From: JBKQVT01 sp052139835 | GTDB lineage: Bacteria > Planctomycetota > Planctomycetia > Pirellulales > Thermoguttaceae | Direction: 5' to 3' | NCBI GenBank assembly: GCA_052139835.1 | Contig: JBKQVT010000150.1 | Location: 6,871-70,870, forward strand | Length of the DNA: 64,000 nt | Part shown: piece by piece, positions 48,787 to 58,800 of the stretch | Position numbering within the stretch: position 1 is the first letter of the stretch | Layout: every line of letters starts with the position of its first letter | Notes under the pieces: model-generated | Seen by the model: the letters and a program-made list of their open reading frames with translations, nothing else | Databases searched by the model: none | What the model was told of the DNA's origin: nothing | Translations under genes and position numbers: made by a program

Positions 48787-49731
48787 GTGAACCCCGCCCC
48801 CGTGCAACTTGACGTGCAACTCGGCCGCCTCCGCCTGGCCAACCCGATCGCGGTGGCCTCGGGCACGTTCGGCTATGCGCGGGAAATGGCCGGGGTGGTC
48901 CCGTTGGGCCGCCTCGGCGCCATCCTCCCCAAGACGATCACCAAGACTCCGCGGGCCGGCAATCCCCCGCCGCGGACCGTCGAGACCGCCGCCGGCATGC
49001 TCAATTCCATCGGCCTGGACAACGACGGCATCGAGCTGTTCATCCAGCGGCAGTTGCCTTACCTGGCCACGCTGGGCACGAAGATCATCGTCAGCATCGC
49101 CGGCAAGACGCGGGAGGAGTTCGTCGAGATGGCCGCCCGCTTGGACGGCCTGCCCGGCGCCGACGCCGTCGAATTGAACATCTCCTGTCCCAACGTCAGC
49201 GGCGGGGTCGATTTCGGCACCGATCCGGCGCTGTGCGAGGCGGTCGTGGCGGGCGTGCGCCGCGCCTGCTCGCTGCCGGTGATCGCCAAGCTCACCCCCA
49301 ACGTCACCGAGATCGCGGCCATTGCCCGCGCGGCCGAAGCGGGCGGGGCTGACGCCCTCTCGCTGATCAACACCTGCCTGGGCATGGCGGTCGACTGGCG
49401 CCGCCGGCGGCCGGTGCTGGGCCACGGCATGGGCGGGCTGAGCGGCCCGGCCATCAAGCCCATCGCCCTGCGGGCCGTCTGCCAGGTCGCCGCCGCCGTG
49501 CGGATTCCGCTGTTGGGCATCGGCGGCATCGCCACCATCGACGACGTTATGGAGTTTCTCGTCGCCGGCGCCACCGCGGTGCAGGTGGGCACGGCCAACT
49601 TCTACCGTCCCGCCGTCTCGATCGAGCTGTTAGACGCCCTGCCGGCCGCCTTGGCCGAGCTGGGCGCCGCGTCGGTGGCCGAAGTGGTCGGCACCCTGAC
49701 CTCACGGCAACCCACCCCTCCCTGCGGATAA
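48787..49731 (+). CDS. pyrD: Dihydroorotate dehydrogenase, class 1B
   Basis: Oxidises dihydroorotate to orotate in pyrimidine synthesis. 314 residues from GTG 48787. FMN/substrate motifs: VASGTFGYAREM, KTITKTPRAGNPPPR, ETAAGMLNSIGLDN, NISCPNVSGG with the catalytic Cys of the class 1 family, KLTPNVTEI, LLGIGGIATIDDVMEFLVAGATAVQVGTANF. Class 1B enzymes usually work with a PyrK Fe-S/FAD subunit; no pyrK is adjacent. trpS follows after seven bases and is likely co-transcribed. Confidence 0.92.
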   Translation: MNPAPVQLDVQLGRLRLANPIAVASGTFGYAREMAGVVPLGRLGAILPKTITKTPRAGNPPPRTVETAAGMLNSIGLDNDGIELFIQRQLPYLATLGTKIIVSIAGKTREEFVEMAARLDGLPGADAVELNISCPNVSGGVDFGTDPALCEAVVAGVRRACSLPVIAKLTPNVTEIAAIARAAEAGGADALSLINTCLGMAVDWRRRRPVLGHGMGGLSGPAIKPIALRAVCQVAAAVRIPLLGIGGIATIDDVMEFLVAGATAVQVGTANFYRPAVSIELLDALPAALAELGAASVAEVVGTLTSRQPTPPCG

Positions 49732-49738
49732 AGTCATC

Positions 49739-50710
49739 ATGCGCGTACTGTCCGGCATTCAACCCACGGGCCGCTTCCATTGGGGCAACTACTTCGGCGC
49801 CATCCGGCAATACATCGAACTGCAGGACCGGCCCGAAAACGCCTTCTACTTCGTCGCCAACCTGCACGCCCTGACCACCGTCCGCGACGCCCGCCAGCTC
49901 TGGCAGAACACGCTGGACGCGGCCATCGACCTGTTGGCCTTGGGGCTCGATCCCCAGCGGGCCACCCTCTTCGTGCAGTCCGACGTGCCCGAGGTGACCC
50001 AGTTGTGCTGGCTGCTCTTAAGCGGGGCGCCGCTGGGCCTCTTGGAGCGCTGCCACGCCTACAAGGAGAAGAAGGCCCGCGGACTCAGCGCTGACGCCGG
50101 ATTGTTTGCCTATCCGGTGCTGATGGCCGCCGACATCCTGCTTTACGATTCGGACGTGGTGCCGGTGGGCGAGGACCAGACGCAGCACATCGAGGTCGCC
50201 CGCGACCTGGCGGCCAGCTTCAACCACGAGTTCGGCCAGACGTTCGTGATGCCCAAGGCCAAGATCCTGGACAGTTCGGCCTGCGTGCCGGGCACCGACG
50301 GCCAGAAGATGTCCAAGAGCTACGGCAACACGCTGGACGTTTTTGAGGAGCCCAAGGGGCTGCGGAAGCAGATCATGCGGATCGTGACCGACTCGCGGGC
50401 CATGGAGGAGCCCAAGGAGCCGGCGGGCGACCACCTCTTTCAGCTTTACGCGCTCTTTGCCGGCGAGGCGGAGCGGGAGGCGATGGCGGCCACCTATCGC
50501 CGCGGCGGTTTCGGCTACGGCGAGGTGAAGAAGGCGTTGGCCGACCTGGCGGTGGACTATTTCGCCGCGGCCCGCCAGAAGCGCGAGGAGTTGGTGGCCC
50601 GGCCGGAGCGGGTCTGGGAGATCCTCGGCGACGGCGCCGCCACGGCCCGCCGCAAGGCCGCCGAGGTCCTCGTGCGCGCCGAGCGGGCCTGCGGCGTGCG
50701 GGCGCAGTGA
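49739..50710 (+). CDS. trpS: Tryptophanyl-tRNA synthetase
   Basis: Charges tRNA-Trp; class Ic enzyme. 323 residues, normal length. HIGH-like motif TGRFHWGNY, catalytic KMSKS (QKMSKSYGN), tryptophan-binding region SADAGLFAYPVLMAADILLY with VPVGEDQTQHIE. Seven bases after pyrD, so likely in one transcript. Confidence 0.96.
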   Translation: MRVLSGIQPTGRFHWGNYFGAIRQYIELQDRPENAFYFVANLHALTTVRDARQLWQNTLDAAIDLLALGLDPQRATLFVQSDVPEVTQLCWLLLSGAPLGLLERCHAYKEKKARGLSADAGLFAYPVLMAADILLYDSDVVPVGEDQTQHIEVARDLAASFNHEFGQTFVMPKAKILDSSACVPGTDGQKMSKSYGNTLDVFEEPKGLRKQIMRIVTDSRAMEEPKEPAGDHLFQLYALFAGEAEREAMAATYRRGGFGYGEVKKALADLAVDYFAAARQKREELVARPERVWEILGDGAATARRKAAEVLVRAERACGVRAQ

Positions 50711-50728
50711 AGCTGGAAGAAGCCGCCG

Positions 50729-50926
50729 CTATAATCCCAGTTCCTTCTTCACGTCGTGGAGCGGGACCGTGGGTTCCGTTGCTTCCTTGGCCTTCGCGTC
50801 GCGCAATTCCTTGAGGTCCTCAAACTCTTGGAGTTCCTCCTCGATCAAAACGAACTCCTCGTAAGGAAGCACCACGAAGGCCTTCTTGCCGTCGCGTTCC
50901 AGGATGTTGGGATGAATCGTAACCAT
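50729..50926 (-). CDS. Phd/YefM-like antitoxin, apparently orphan
   Basis: A 65-residue protein with ATG 50926 after AGGAGAG. It opens with a Phd-type N-terminus (HPNILERDGKKAFVVLPYEEFVLIEEELQEFEDLKELRDAKAKE): DNA-binding strand-helix, then an acidic helix that normally wraps a toxin. No toxin frame is adjacent: one side is the 3' end of trpS, the other ~200 bases without a gene. It may be an orphan antitoxin or a free regulator. Confidence 0.75.
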   Translation of the reverse strand: MVTIHPNILERDGKKAFVVLPYEEFVLIEEELQEFEDLKELRDAKAKEATEPTVPLHDVKKELGL

Positions 50927-51132
50927 CTTCACTCTCCTGGACGAATCGTAGCACGGCCGGGCGTCTTCTTCAACGAAGCCGCTGTCGCGACGACCCCGCA
51001 ACCCGAGCGCCGCGCGGCATCCGCCCGGACTGCCGACGCGCCCGTGAACAGTTTGGCACCGGCCCACGGCTTGCGACAGTACTTGCCCCCTTGTAGGATG
51101 ACACGCAGAAAAATCAGGTCGGAGACGAGGTC

Positions 51133-52041
51133 GTGCGTCTAATGGGGGGGCGCAATGGCGCCGCGAAGAGCATGAACGTCCAGCCGGAGTCAACCCGCCC
51201 GCAAGCTGACGTACTGGCCGGCGCACGGTTTCGGCCGCTGGCCTTTTTCGCCTGGTTGGCCGCGGCCGCGGCACTGGGCGCGGTGGCCGCCTGGCTGGCC
51301 GTCGGGGCACAGTTCTATTTCGCCCCCCTGCTGCTATTTCCGATCCTGGTGGGCACCGGCCTGGGGGCGGCCAGCGTCGGCCTGATGCGCGTCGCGCAGA
51401 TGGGCAATCGCCCGACGGTCCTGCTGGGCGTGCTCCTCTCGGCGGCCGTGGCGGTCGCGGGTCAGCACTATCTCGGTTATCTCGACTACCGGCAGCACGA
51501 GCTCGCCCGCAACCTGCCTTTGATCGAGATGAAGCAACCGTTACTACCGCCGGAAATTGCCCGGCGGCTGGCGGCGCCGGAAGGTTTTGGCGAGTACCTG
51601 CGGGGGCAGGCGGAACGCGGCCGGCCGGTCAGCAGCAAGTGGTTGCTGCGGGGCTGGGCGGCGTGGCTGAGTTGGGGCGTCGACGGCCTGCTGGTGGTGG
51701 CCGCGGCCCTGGCCATGGTCATTCCCGCCAGCCGGCTGCCGTATTGCAACGCCTGCCGAAGTTGGCATCGTACGATGCGGGCGGGGCGGACGGCCCCGGC
51801 CGTCGCCACGCGACTGGCCCGCCTGGCTGACCCGGCCGCCGCAGCAATCGACGCCGCGGGGAAAGGGGTGCGATACCGCCTTTCCTGCTGTCAGGGCGGC
51901 TGTGGTCCGACGCGGCTGGAGTTGTTTTGGGAGAGTGCCGACCGGACGGGTCTCATGTCCCTGGAGGCCTGGCTCGACGCCTCGCGGCGCAACGCGGCGA
52001 TGCAGATGTTGGACGAAGGAAGGATGAAGGAGGAAGGATAA
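51133..52041 (+). CDS. Membrane protein of unknown function
   Basis: A 302-residue protein with about four transmembrane segments (residues ~36-62, ~65-85, ~93-112, ~178-198) and a Cys-rich C-terminal domain (YCNACRSWH, CCQGGCGPTRLELFW) that may bind metal. The start is not certain: GTG 51133 has a GGAG eight bases before it; ATGs at 51142 and 51172 are alternatives. The last ten residues (LDEGRMKEEG) and the stop come from a purine heptad tract that begins ~52011. Confidence 0.6.
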   Translation: MRLMGGRNGAAKSMNVQPESTRPQADVLAGARFRPLAFFAWLAAAAALGAVAAWLAVGAQFYFAPLLLFPILVGTGLGAASVGLMRVAQMGNRPTVLLGVLLSAAVAVAGQHYLGYLDYRQHELARNLPLIEMKQPLLPPEIARRLAAPEGFGEYLRGQAERGRPVSSKWLLRGWAAWLSWGVDGLLVVAAALAMVIPASRLPYCNACRSWHRTMRAGRTAPAVATRLARLADPAAAAIDAAGKGVRYRLSCCQGGCGPTRLELFWESADRTGLMSLEAWLDASRRNAAMQMLDEGRMKEEG

Positions 52042-52112
52042 AGGATGAAGCGGGAGGCGCGGATTACGTTGCCCCGTCCGGTCATCCTTTATCCTTCATC
52101 CTTCCTCCTTGG
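52011..52112. repeat. Purine/pyrimidine heptad inverted repeat
   Basis: AAGGATGAAGGAGGAAGGATAAAGGATGA on the left and its complement (with a seven-base register slip) at 52082-52110. The left arm encodes the end of the membrane protein; the right arm lies just before the acpS ribosome site. Confidence 0.7.
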
Positions 52113-52124
52113 GAGCGGCGTTTC

Positions 52125-52523
52125 ATGTCTACCGTCCTGGGCATCGGCACCGACATCACCGAGTGTCTGCGGATCGCGCGGATGATCGAGCGGCACGGCG
52201 AGCTGTTCATCGACCGGGTGTACACGCCGGAGGAGGTCCGCTACTGCCAGAGCCGCCGGCAGTCGACGCAGCATTTCACCGGCCGCTGGGCGGCCAAGGA
52301 GGCGGTCTTGAAGGCCCTGGGCACCGGCTGGCGGCGGGGCATCTCCTGGCGGGACGTCGAGATCCGCAATGAGCCTGGCGGCCGGCCGGTCGTCGCCCTG
52401 CGCGGCGGCCTCCGCGACCTGGTCCAGCAACTCGGCGTGGTCGAACTCCTGGTGAGCATCTCGCACTGCCGCTCGCACGCCACCGCCTACGCGATCGCGT
52501 TGGGCGGGGAGAAGGCCGAGTAG
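52125..52523 (+). CDS. acpS: Holo-[acyl-carrier-protein] synthase
   Basis: Transfers phosphopantetheine to apo-ACP. 132 residues, normal length. Motifs GIGTDITECLRIARMIERHG, FTGRWAAKEAVLKALGTGW and SISHCRSHATAYAIA. ATG at 52125 after GGGAGCGG. Single gene; the space before and after is filled with hairpin repeats. Confidence 0.94.
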   Translation: MSTVLGIGTDITECLRIARMIERHGELFIDRVYTPEEVRYCQSRRQSTQHFTGRWAAKEAVLKALGTGWRRGISWRDVEIRNEPGGRPVVALRGGLRDLVQQLGVVELLVSISHCRSHATAYAIALGGEKAE

Positions 52524-52563
52524 GCAAGGGCAAAAGAGGAGTTCACCACAGACACGGAAATCG

Positions 52564-52666
52564 TCTGGAAGTTAGGAGTTAGGAGTTAGAATCGCGGAGC
52601 GGCGGGCCGTCAATCCTTCTAGCTCCTGACTCCTAGCTCCTAACTTCTAACTCCTTGCCCTCCGTG
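52564..52666. repeat. GTTAGGAGTTAGGA inverted repeat
   Basis: Tandem GTTAGGA units (~52569-52591) face CTCCTGACTCCTAGCTCCTAACTTCTAACTCC (~52619-52652). Same plan as the other purine hairpins but with a different unit, between acpS and the convergent mscS gene. Confidence 0.65.
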
Positions 52667-52694
52667 TATCCGTGGTGAGCTTTTCGTTCCAGGA

Positions 52695-53249
52695 TCAGCG
52701 CAGTTCCTGGACCTTCGCTGCCGGCGGCGGCGCGCCGGGCGGGGAATTGTCCACCACCACGGCGTTGCCGATCACCAGGGCGTTGGGGACGAAGATCCGC
52801 TGCTGGCCCGCCTCCAACGTGGTGTAGCGGAGGTTGATCTCGCAGACGCGGCCCTCGAAGGTCGTCACGGCGATGTGGTCGTTTTCCTTGAACGGCTTGT
52901 AGAGGATGACCATGATGCCGGCGAAGACGTTGGAGATGATCTCCTTCAGGGCCAGGCCGACCGCCAGGCCGATCAGGCCCAGGCTGGCCATCAGGGCGCT
53001 GACGTTGATGCCCAGGTTCGCCAGGGCCATGATGCCGCCGACGGCCATCGCGGTGAAGAAGGCGACTTGGCCGAACAGGCGCACGAGGCTGGCCTCGATG
53101 TTGCGCAGCTTTCCCACGCGCTGGACGGCGCGGCGGGCCATTTCGCCGCAGCCCCAGGCGGCCGCCACGATTGCGGCCGTGACGCCCACGCGCACCAGGA
53201 AAAACAAGAAGGTATTGAGCGTCGTGTCCTGAACCGGCGGGGTGGGCAT
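52695..53249 (-). CDS. MscS-family mechanosensitive channel
   Basis: A 184-residue protein with three hydrophobic segments and a pore-lining helix (LASLGLIGLAVGLALKEIISNVFAG), then the beta-domain (GDRI-like ENDHIAVTTFEGRVCEINLRYTTLE, IFVPNALVIGN). It is short because the cytoplasmic C-terminal domain is minimal. Small-conductance channel that relieves osmotic downshock. Single gene, start at 53249. Confidence 0.88.
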   Translation of the reverse strand: MPTPPVQDTTLNTFLFFLVRVGVTAAIVAAAWGCGEMARRAVQRVGKLRNIEASLVRLFGQVAFFTAMAVGGIMALANLGINVSALMASLGLIGLAVGLALKEIISNVFAGIMVILYKPFKENDHIAVTTFEGRVCEINLRYTTLEAGQQRIFVPNALVIGNAVVVDNSPPGAPPPAAKVQELR

Positions 53250-53299
53250 TGCAAAGGCTCCTTGGCTTCATTGGACGACGCTATAGCACCGCGGCCGAC

Positions 53300-54574
53300 T
53301 CAATTGCGCGGCTGTGGGCGCGAGGCCATGGCGGCGCCGCGCTGGCTGGCGTCGTTGCGCTGCTGGTCGATCCGCGAAACCTGCTCGCGAATCCGCGGAT
53401 CGCTGTCGTCGCCGGCAATCCGCTCGACCTGCTCCAGCAACAGCGGATCGCCGCTGGTGGCCATCAGCGTGATCGCCGTCAGACGCACCTCGGGGTTGCT
53501 GTCGCGGCTGAGTTGGATCAGCCAGGGGGCGGCGTCGACGCTGCGCAGCTCGGGCAGCGCGCGGGCCAACTCCTTGCGGACCGCCGGGTCGGCGCTATAG
53601 AGCCGCCGCGCCAGGTCGAAGTGGACCTCGCTGAATCCGCGCCGCGTAAGCTCCGCCCGCGCCGCCAAGGCCGTCTGCTGGATCGGCGAACACGACTGCT
53701 GCAATAAATCGAAGGAATCGGCGGTTTTCAACTGGTCCGCGGGCGCGGCGGCCGGCAGCTTTTCGACCGCCGAGACCTGTCGGACCCCGTCGCCGCCCGC
53801 CAGCCCCTTGGTGGGATTGACGGGGGCTTCGGGCTGCTGCGCCTTGGCCGGGTCACTGTCTTTCCCCGCAGCACCGGTCTTGGCCAGCGGTTGGGGGGAC
53901 GCATCGGCCGCCGCCTGCCCGGCGGGCGGCGGCAACAAGCGCGGAGTCAGGTCCTCGCTCCGGGGGCGATCCGGGCTGGTCGTGTCCTGCCAGCGGGCCG
54001 CGGCGCTGTCGGCAATGCTCTGCGAGGCCGCCGACAGGGCGTCGCGCTCCATGCGCTTGGCGACGGCCGCGGCCACCGACGCGGGCGAATCGGCCTGCGC
54101 CGCCCGCAATACCTTCTCGCAACAGGAAATCACCTCGACGGTGTCGACCGTGCCGGGGTCCAACGGGCCGTGGAGGATCACGACCGCCAACGCGGCCGCG
54201 TCGTGCCGGCCGGCCGGCCCCAACTCGGACTGGCGATCGGCCAGCTCGCGGGCCAGCAGCGCCAGTTTCGGCGAACTGCCCGCGGTGGAAAGCGTCTTCC
54301 AGCGGTCGATCTGCTCCAGCAGGGCTTGCCGGGCGGCCTCGGCGACCCGCTGCCGCGGCGAGGCCAGGCCCTCGACCAGAATAGGGATCACCACGTCGCC
54401 GCCGCTGCCGACGCGGCGTAACAGGGGCTCGGCGCTTTGGTCGGGCACGGCGTCCAGTTGCGCCCGCCAGTGGGCCACCGTCAGCGGCGCGTAGTAGCGG
54501 CCCAGCCCCAGCACCGCCGCCATTACGCCGGCGATCAGGGCGGCGAGCATGAGCAACTGGAACAGGGCCTTCAT
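53300..54574 (-). CDS. Membrane-anchored HEAT-repeat protein
   Basis: A 424-residue protein. ATG 54574 after GGAGGAGG. A transmembrane segment (LFQLLMLAALIAGVMAAVLGLGR) anchors a periplasmic or cytoplasmic domain of HEAT-like helical pairs (GDVVIPILVEGLASPRQRVAEAARQALLEQ; DPAVRKELARALPELRSVDAAPWLIQLSRDSNPEVRLTAITLMA; IREQVSRIDQQ). A Pro/Ala-rich linker separates two repeat blocks. Scaffold or binding role inferred. Divergent from the following unit. Confidence 0.75.
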   Translation of the reverse strand: MKALFQLLMLAALIAGVMAAVLGLGRYYAPLTVAHWRAQLDAVPDQSAEPLLRRVGSGGDVVIPILVEGLASPRQRVAEAARQALLEQIDRWKTLSTAGSSPKLALLARELADRQSELGPAGRHDAAALAVVILHGPLDPGTVDTVEVISCCEKVLRAAQADSPASVAAAVAKRMERDALSAASQSIADSAAARWQDTTSPDRPRSEDLTPRLLPPPAGQAAADASPQPLAKTGAAGKDSDPAKAQQPEAPVNPTKGLAGGDGVRQVSAVEKLPAAAPADQLKTADSFDLLQQSCSPIQQTALAARAELTRRGFSEVHFDLARRLYSADPAVRKELARALPELRSVDAAPWLIQLSRDSNPEVRLTAITLMATSGDPLLLEQVERIAGDDSDPRIREQVSRIDQQRNDASQRGAAMASRPQPRN

Positions 54575-54923
54575 GGCAGCCTCCTCCCAACGGTGCCTGA
54601 GGGGGACCGATTGGTGCGGCATTGTCGGCATTTGGAGCGAGAATCACAAGGCCAACTGTGGGAATCAGGTCTTGGGTCTTGGGTCTTAGGACTTAGAAGT
54701 TAGCAGCCAAGACCCAAGACCCAAGACCTAAGACCACCGAAGCCAGCGGGAAACCATATTTGCCGTGCCTCCCCAGATTGCGCACTCTGCTCACAATCGC
54801 CATCTGGAAATTCTGGAAAAGTTTCGCTGAGCGATACCACCCGCATAAGCCGAATAATCGGGAGTGTAATCAGGGGCTGCGCGAACCGGCAGCGACCGGC
54901 GCCTCGCGTCCAAAGGGGGGGGA
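54575..54923. other. Intergenic region with GGTCTTGGGTCTT hairpin
   Basis: GGTCTTGGGTCTTGGGTCTTAGG (54668-54690) faces its complement (~54708-54735). No gene seen in the remaining sequence. Confidence 0.55.
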
Positions 54924-55874
54924 ATGGCAAGAGCGCAAGTCTACGGGATACCGCTGGCGGCGATCGGCCTGATTTTGGGTCTGGGTCTGGGGGTGGGCCT
55001 CGGCAGGCCGCTGGAGGCCGCCTGGCCGCAGTCCGCCACCGATCCGACCGAGGAGGGCACCAGCAGTGCCGCCGCGCGGCGCGAGGCCATCCGCGCGCTG
55101 CCCACCGCCAAGCTGGACGCGGACGGGCGGGCCAAGGTCGCCGCGGTCCTCAGCAACGTCACCCTCTACCGCCGCATGCCGCTGCGGAGCGTGCCTTGCG
55201 ATCCCGACCTCTACCTCTTCCTCGTCCGCCACCCGGACGTGATCGTCAACATCTGGGAGGTGTTGGGAGTGGCCCAGTTGCAGCTTCGGCAGACCGGACC
55301 GGATGCGTTTCGCGAGGACGAGAAAGAGGGGACCTCGGCCAGCCTGCAATTCCTCTACAAGACGCCCGCGACGCACGTGGTCTATGGCGAGTGGCACTAC
55401 ACGGGGACGGTGTTGCCGCGGACCGTCACCGGCCGCTGCCTGGCCATGCTCCGCAGCGAGTATGTCCGCCAGGCCGACGGCACTTGCTACGTCACCAATC
55501 GCCTGGACGCCTTTGTCAGCGTGGAGCCGGGCGGGGTCGAGTTGCTCAGCAAGATTTTTTATCCCTTGATCGCCAAGACGGCCGACGCCAATTTCATTCA
55601 GACGGCGGCGTTTGTCGCCAGCCTGTCGCGGACCGCGGAGCTCAACGGCCGCGGCGTGCAGCGGCTGGCCGGCAAGCTCACGCACGTCCAGCCCGAGGTG
55701 CGGCGGCGATTCGCCGACCTGGCCCTCGAAATCCGCCGCAAGGCCACCGCGGCCGAGGCCGCGGACGCGGGGTCGTGGCCAGGTAATTCCCTGTTCGGCC
55801 CCGACCCTACTGCCCGCGCGGCCGAGGGGAGCCGGCGGGTGGCGGCACAGCAGACCGCCGGCACGCCGCGGTGA
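54924..55874 (+). CDS. Membrane-anchored protein of unknown function
   Basis: A 316-residue protein with one N-terminal hydrophobic segment (IPLAAIGLILGLGLGVGLG), a helical central domain (RAKVAAVLSNVTLYRRMPLRSVPCDPDLYLFLVRHPDVIVNIWEVLGVAQLQLRQ) and a Lys/Arg/Ala-rich tail. The sequence RMPLRSVPCDPDLYLFLVRHPDVIVNIWEVLG looks like a conserved planctomycete core. I see no catalytic motif. Its 3' end is one base from the end of the convergent fusion gene. Confidence 0.65.
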   Translation: MARAQVYGIPLAAIGLILGLGLGVGLGRPLEAAWPQSATDPTEEGTSSAAARREAIRALPTAKLDADGRAKVAAVLSNVTLYRRMPLRSVPCDPDLYLFLVRHPDVIVNIWEVLGVAQLQLRQTGPDAFREDEKEGTSASLQFLYKTPATHVVYGEWHYTGTVLPRTVTGRCLAMLRSEYVRQADGTCYVTNRLDAFVSVEPGGVELLSKIFYPLIAKTADANFIQTAAFVASLSRTAELNGRGVQRLAGKLTHVQPEVRRRFADLALEIRRKATAAEAADAGSWPGNSLFGPDPTARAAEGSRRVAAQQTAGTPR

Positions 55875-55875
55875 T

Positions 55876-58800
55876 TTACTTCTGCCCGGCGCGGAAGGCG
55901 GCCAGCGCCAGTTCCTTCGTCCGCTTCAGGTCCAACTTGCCGGTCCCCAGCACGGGGATCGCCTCGACCTGGCGGAAACTGTCGGCGGCGGGGATCCAGA
56001 TGGGCGGCAGCCCGCTCTGCGCCAGACGGCGGCAGATCTCCTCGCCGCTCAGCGGCAGGCCGGTGTGCAGCACCACCAGGCGCTCGCCTTTCTTCTCGTC
56101 GGGCACGGCGGCGACCGCCAGCCGCAGTTCGTCCTCGTCGAGTTGCAGCAGGCTGCGGATGGCCTCCTCGATGCGGATGTGCGGCACCATCTCGCCGCCG
56201 ATCTTGGAAAAGCGGCTCAGCCGGTCGGTAATGTGGATGAAGCCGTCGGCGTCGATGCGGGCGACATCGCCGGTCCGATACCAGCCGTCGCGGATCGCCT
56301 CGGCGGTCAGCTCCGGGCGGCCCAGGTAGCCTTGCATCACGTTCGGACCGGTCACCAGCAGCAAGCCCGCCTTGTCGGGTCCCAGTTCCGCGCCGGAGTC
56401 CGGGTCGACCACCTTGGCGGAGACGCCGGGCAGCGGCCGGCCCACGGTCCCCTCGCGAAGGCCCTGGCGGCCGCTGGCGTCGCGGCTGGGGGGAATGTTG
56501 CCCGAGACCACCGGCGACAGCTCGGTGGCCCCGTAGCCCTCGACCGGACGGACCCCGAAGCGCTTCTCGAAGGCGGCGGCCAGTTCGGGAGCGAGTTTCT
56601 CCGCCCCGGTAAACGCCACGTCGAGCGTGGCGAAATCCTCCGGCTCGCAGCGACGCAGGTAGTTCCGCAGGAACGTCGGCGTGGCAATCATGATCGTCGC
56701 CCGGTGCTGCCGGCAGAGTTTGCCGATCTGCCGCGGCTCCAGGGGCGTGTAGTGATAGATCCCTTTCGGCGTCAGCGTCAGCACCGTCCAGAGCGTGGTG
56801 GTGTAGCCGAAGGAATGAAACATCGGCAGCACGCCGACCAGCACATCCTCGGGGACGAGGTGGACGATCTCGTCGACCGCCTCGACGTTGGAGCCCACGT
56901 TGCGATGGCTGAGCATCACGCCCTTGGGCTGGCCGGTCGAGCCGGAGGTGAACATCACCGTGAGCAGGTCGTCCATCTTGATCCGCGTCAGGCCGAGCCA
57001 GCGTTCCAGCACGACCGCCGGCAGCAGCCAGGTCTGCAGCGCGGCGACCAGCTTGTCGGCCCAGGTGATCTTCGCGCGGAGGTCTTCGAGGTGGACCACT
57101 TCGGCGTCGATCTTCAGCGGGAAGCGTTCCAAGAGGCGCGGGCTGGACAAGACGTGGCGGATGCCGCACTGGGCGATGCACTGGTTCATCACGTCGGCCG
57201 AGACGGTGTAGTTGAGGTTCACGGCGATGCGGCGATCGATCGTCAAGGCCGCGTTGGCCAGCACCGAGCCGACCGAAGGGGGCAGCAGCACGCCGACCTT
57301 CTGCTCGCCGCGGTCGAGGACGGTGCGGCGCAAGACGCGGCGGAGGACCAGGGTGCCCATCAAGAGCTTGGCGCCGGTGAGGTCGGCGCCCGAGGAGTCG
57401 GCCACCTTGGAGCGGCGCAAGGCCTGGCGGCACATCCGCAGGAACTTTCGCGGCAGGTTCATTTCGTGGCTCGATCGCTGTTGCATGGCTCGGGTCCCCA
57501 AGTGCTCGACGGCCTGGCGGACGCTGGAAGCGTCGGCGCCCTGGGCCACGGCGGGGCCGAAGTGGATGCTCACCGGATAGGGCACCCGCCGCGGCCACTT
57601 CCAAAAAAACCGGCCCCCCTCAAAACTAAAGATACTCCCCCACAGCCCGCCCAGATAGACCGGCACCACCGGGGCCGCGGTCCCTTTGATCATCGACAGG
57701 AAGCCGGGGCGAAAATCCTGCATTTGGCCGGTCCGCGTGAGGCCGCCCTCAGGGAAGATGCACACCAGGTCGCCCTGGCGCAGGGCCTCCCGCGCGGCGC
57801 GGACCGCGCGGAGGATGGCGCCGCTCCCCTCTTTGATGGGGATAATGCCCGCCGCCCGCGCAAACCAGCGGATCCACCAGCCCTCGAAGTACGCGGCATA
57901 GGCGATCATGTGGACGGGCCGCGGGCAGGCCAGGCCCAGCAGGATGCCGTCGGCCCAGCTCACGTGGTTGGAGACGAGCATGACGCCGCCGCTCTCGGGG
58001 ATGTTCTCCATGCCCTCGACGCGGACCCGATAGACCAACCGCGTCAGCAGCCAGATGGCGAAGCGGACGGCCTCGGGGGCCAGCACACGGACACTGAAGA
58101 ACAACACCGGCAGCGTGGCCAGGCTGCCGAGGAGGAAGATTTGCCGGGCGGAGAGGTGGAGTTTTTCGCTGAGGACCCAGAAGAGTCCGCCCGCCGCCAA
58201 CATGCCGGTGAAGGTGATGAAGTTGTAGGCGGCCAGGATCGCCCCGCGCGACTGCGGCGACGAGCGGTGCTGCAAGAAGGCTTGCAGCGGCACGTCGAAA
58301 AAGCCGGCGGAGAAGCCCAGGGCCAGCAGCCCCACGCAGCAGCAGATGTAGCCGGCGGATAGCGGGCTGCCCGTGCCGGCCGGCGCCAGGAACAGTAGCG
58401 CGGTGCTGCCGGCCATGCCGGCGGCGGCCCAGGGGACCATGCCCAGCTCGATCTTGCCGGCCGACCAGGCCCCGGCCAGAGCGCTGCCCGCGCCCACGCC
58501 CAAGGCCAGCACCGCCAGCAAGTAGCCGACATATTGCTGGCTCATGTGCAGGTCGTGGGTGGCCAGGCGATCGACGTTCACTTGGCTTGCGGCGGCCAGG
58601 AACCAATAGAATGCGCTGGCCAGGGCGGCCATCAGCACGGCGCGGTTGGCCCCCAGGGTGGCCAGGTCGCGGCACGTCTGGCCCACGGCGTTATAGGGGA
58701 AGGGCCGGCGGGGATTGGCCGCCCGCAGCGGGGCGACGCACAGGCTGGCGGCCAAGCCGGCCAGGGCCACGCCCAGCAGTGCGGCAGCCGAAATCCCCCA

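Noticed and set aside
50927..51132. A toxin gene next to the Phd-like antitoxin
   Set aside because: No frame of suitable size with a ribosome site in this gap on either strand.
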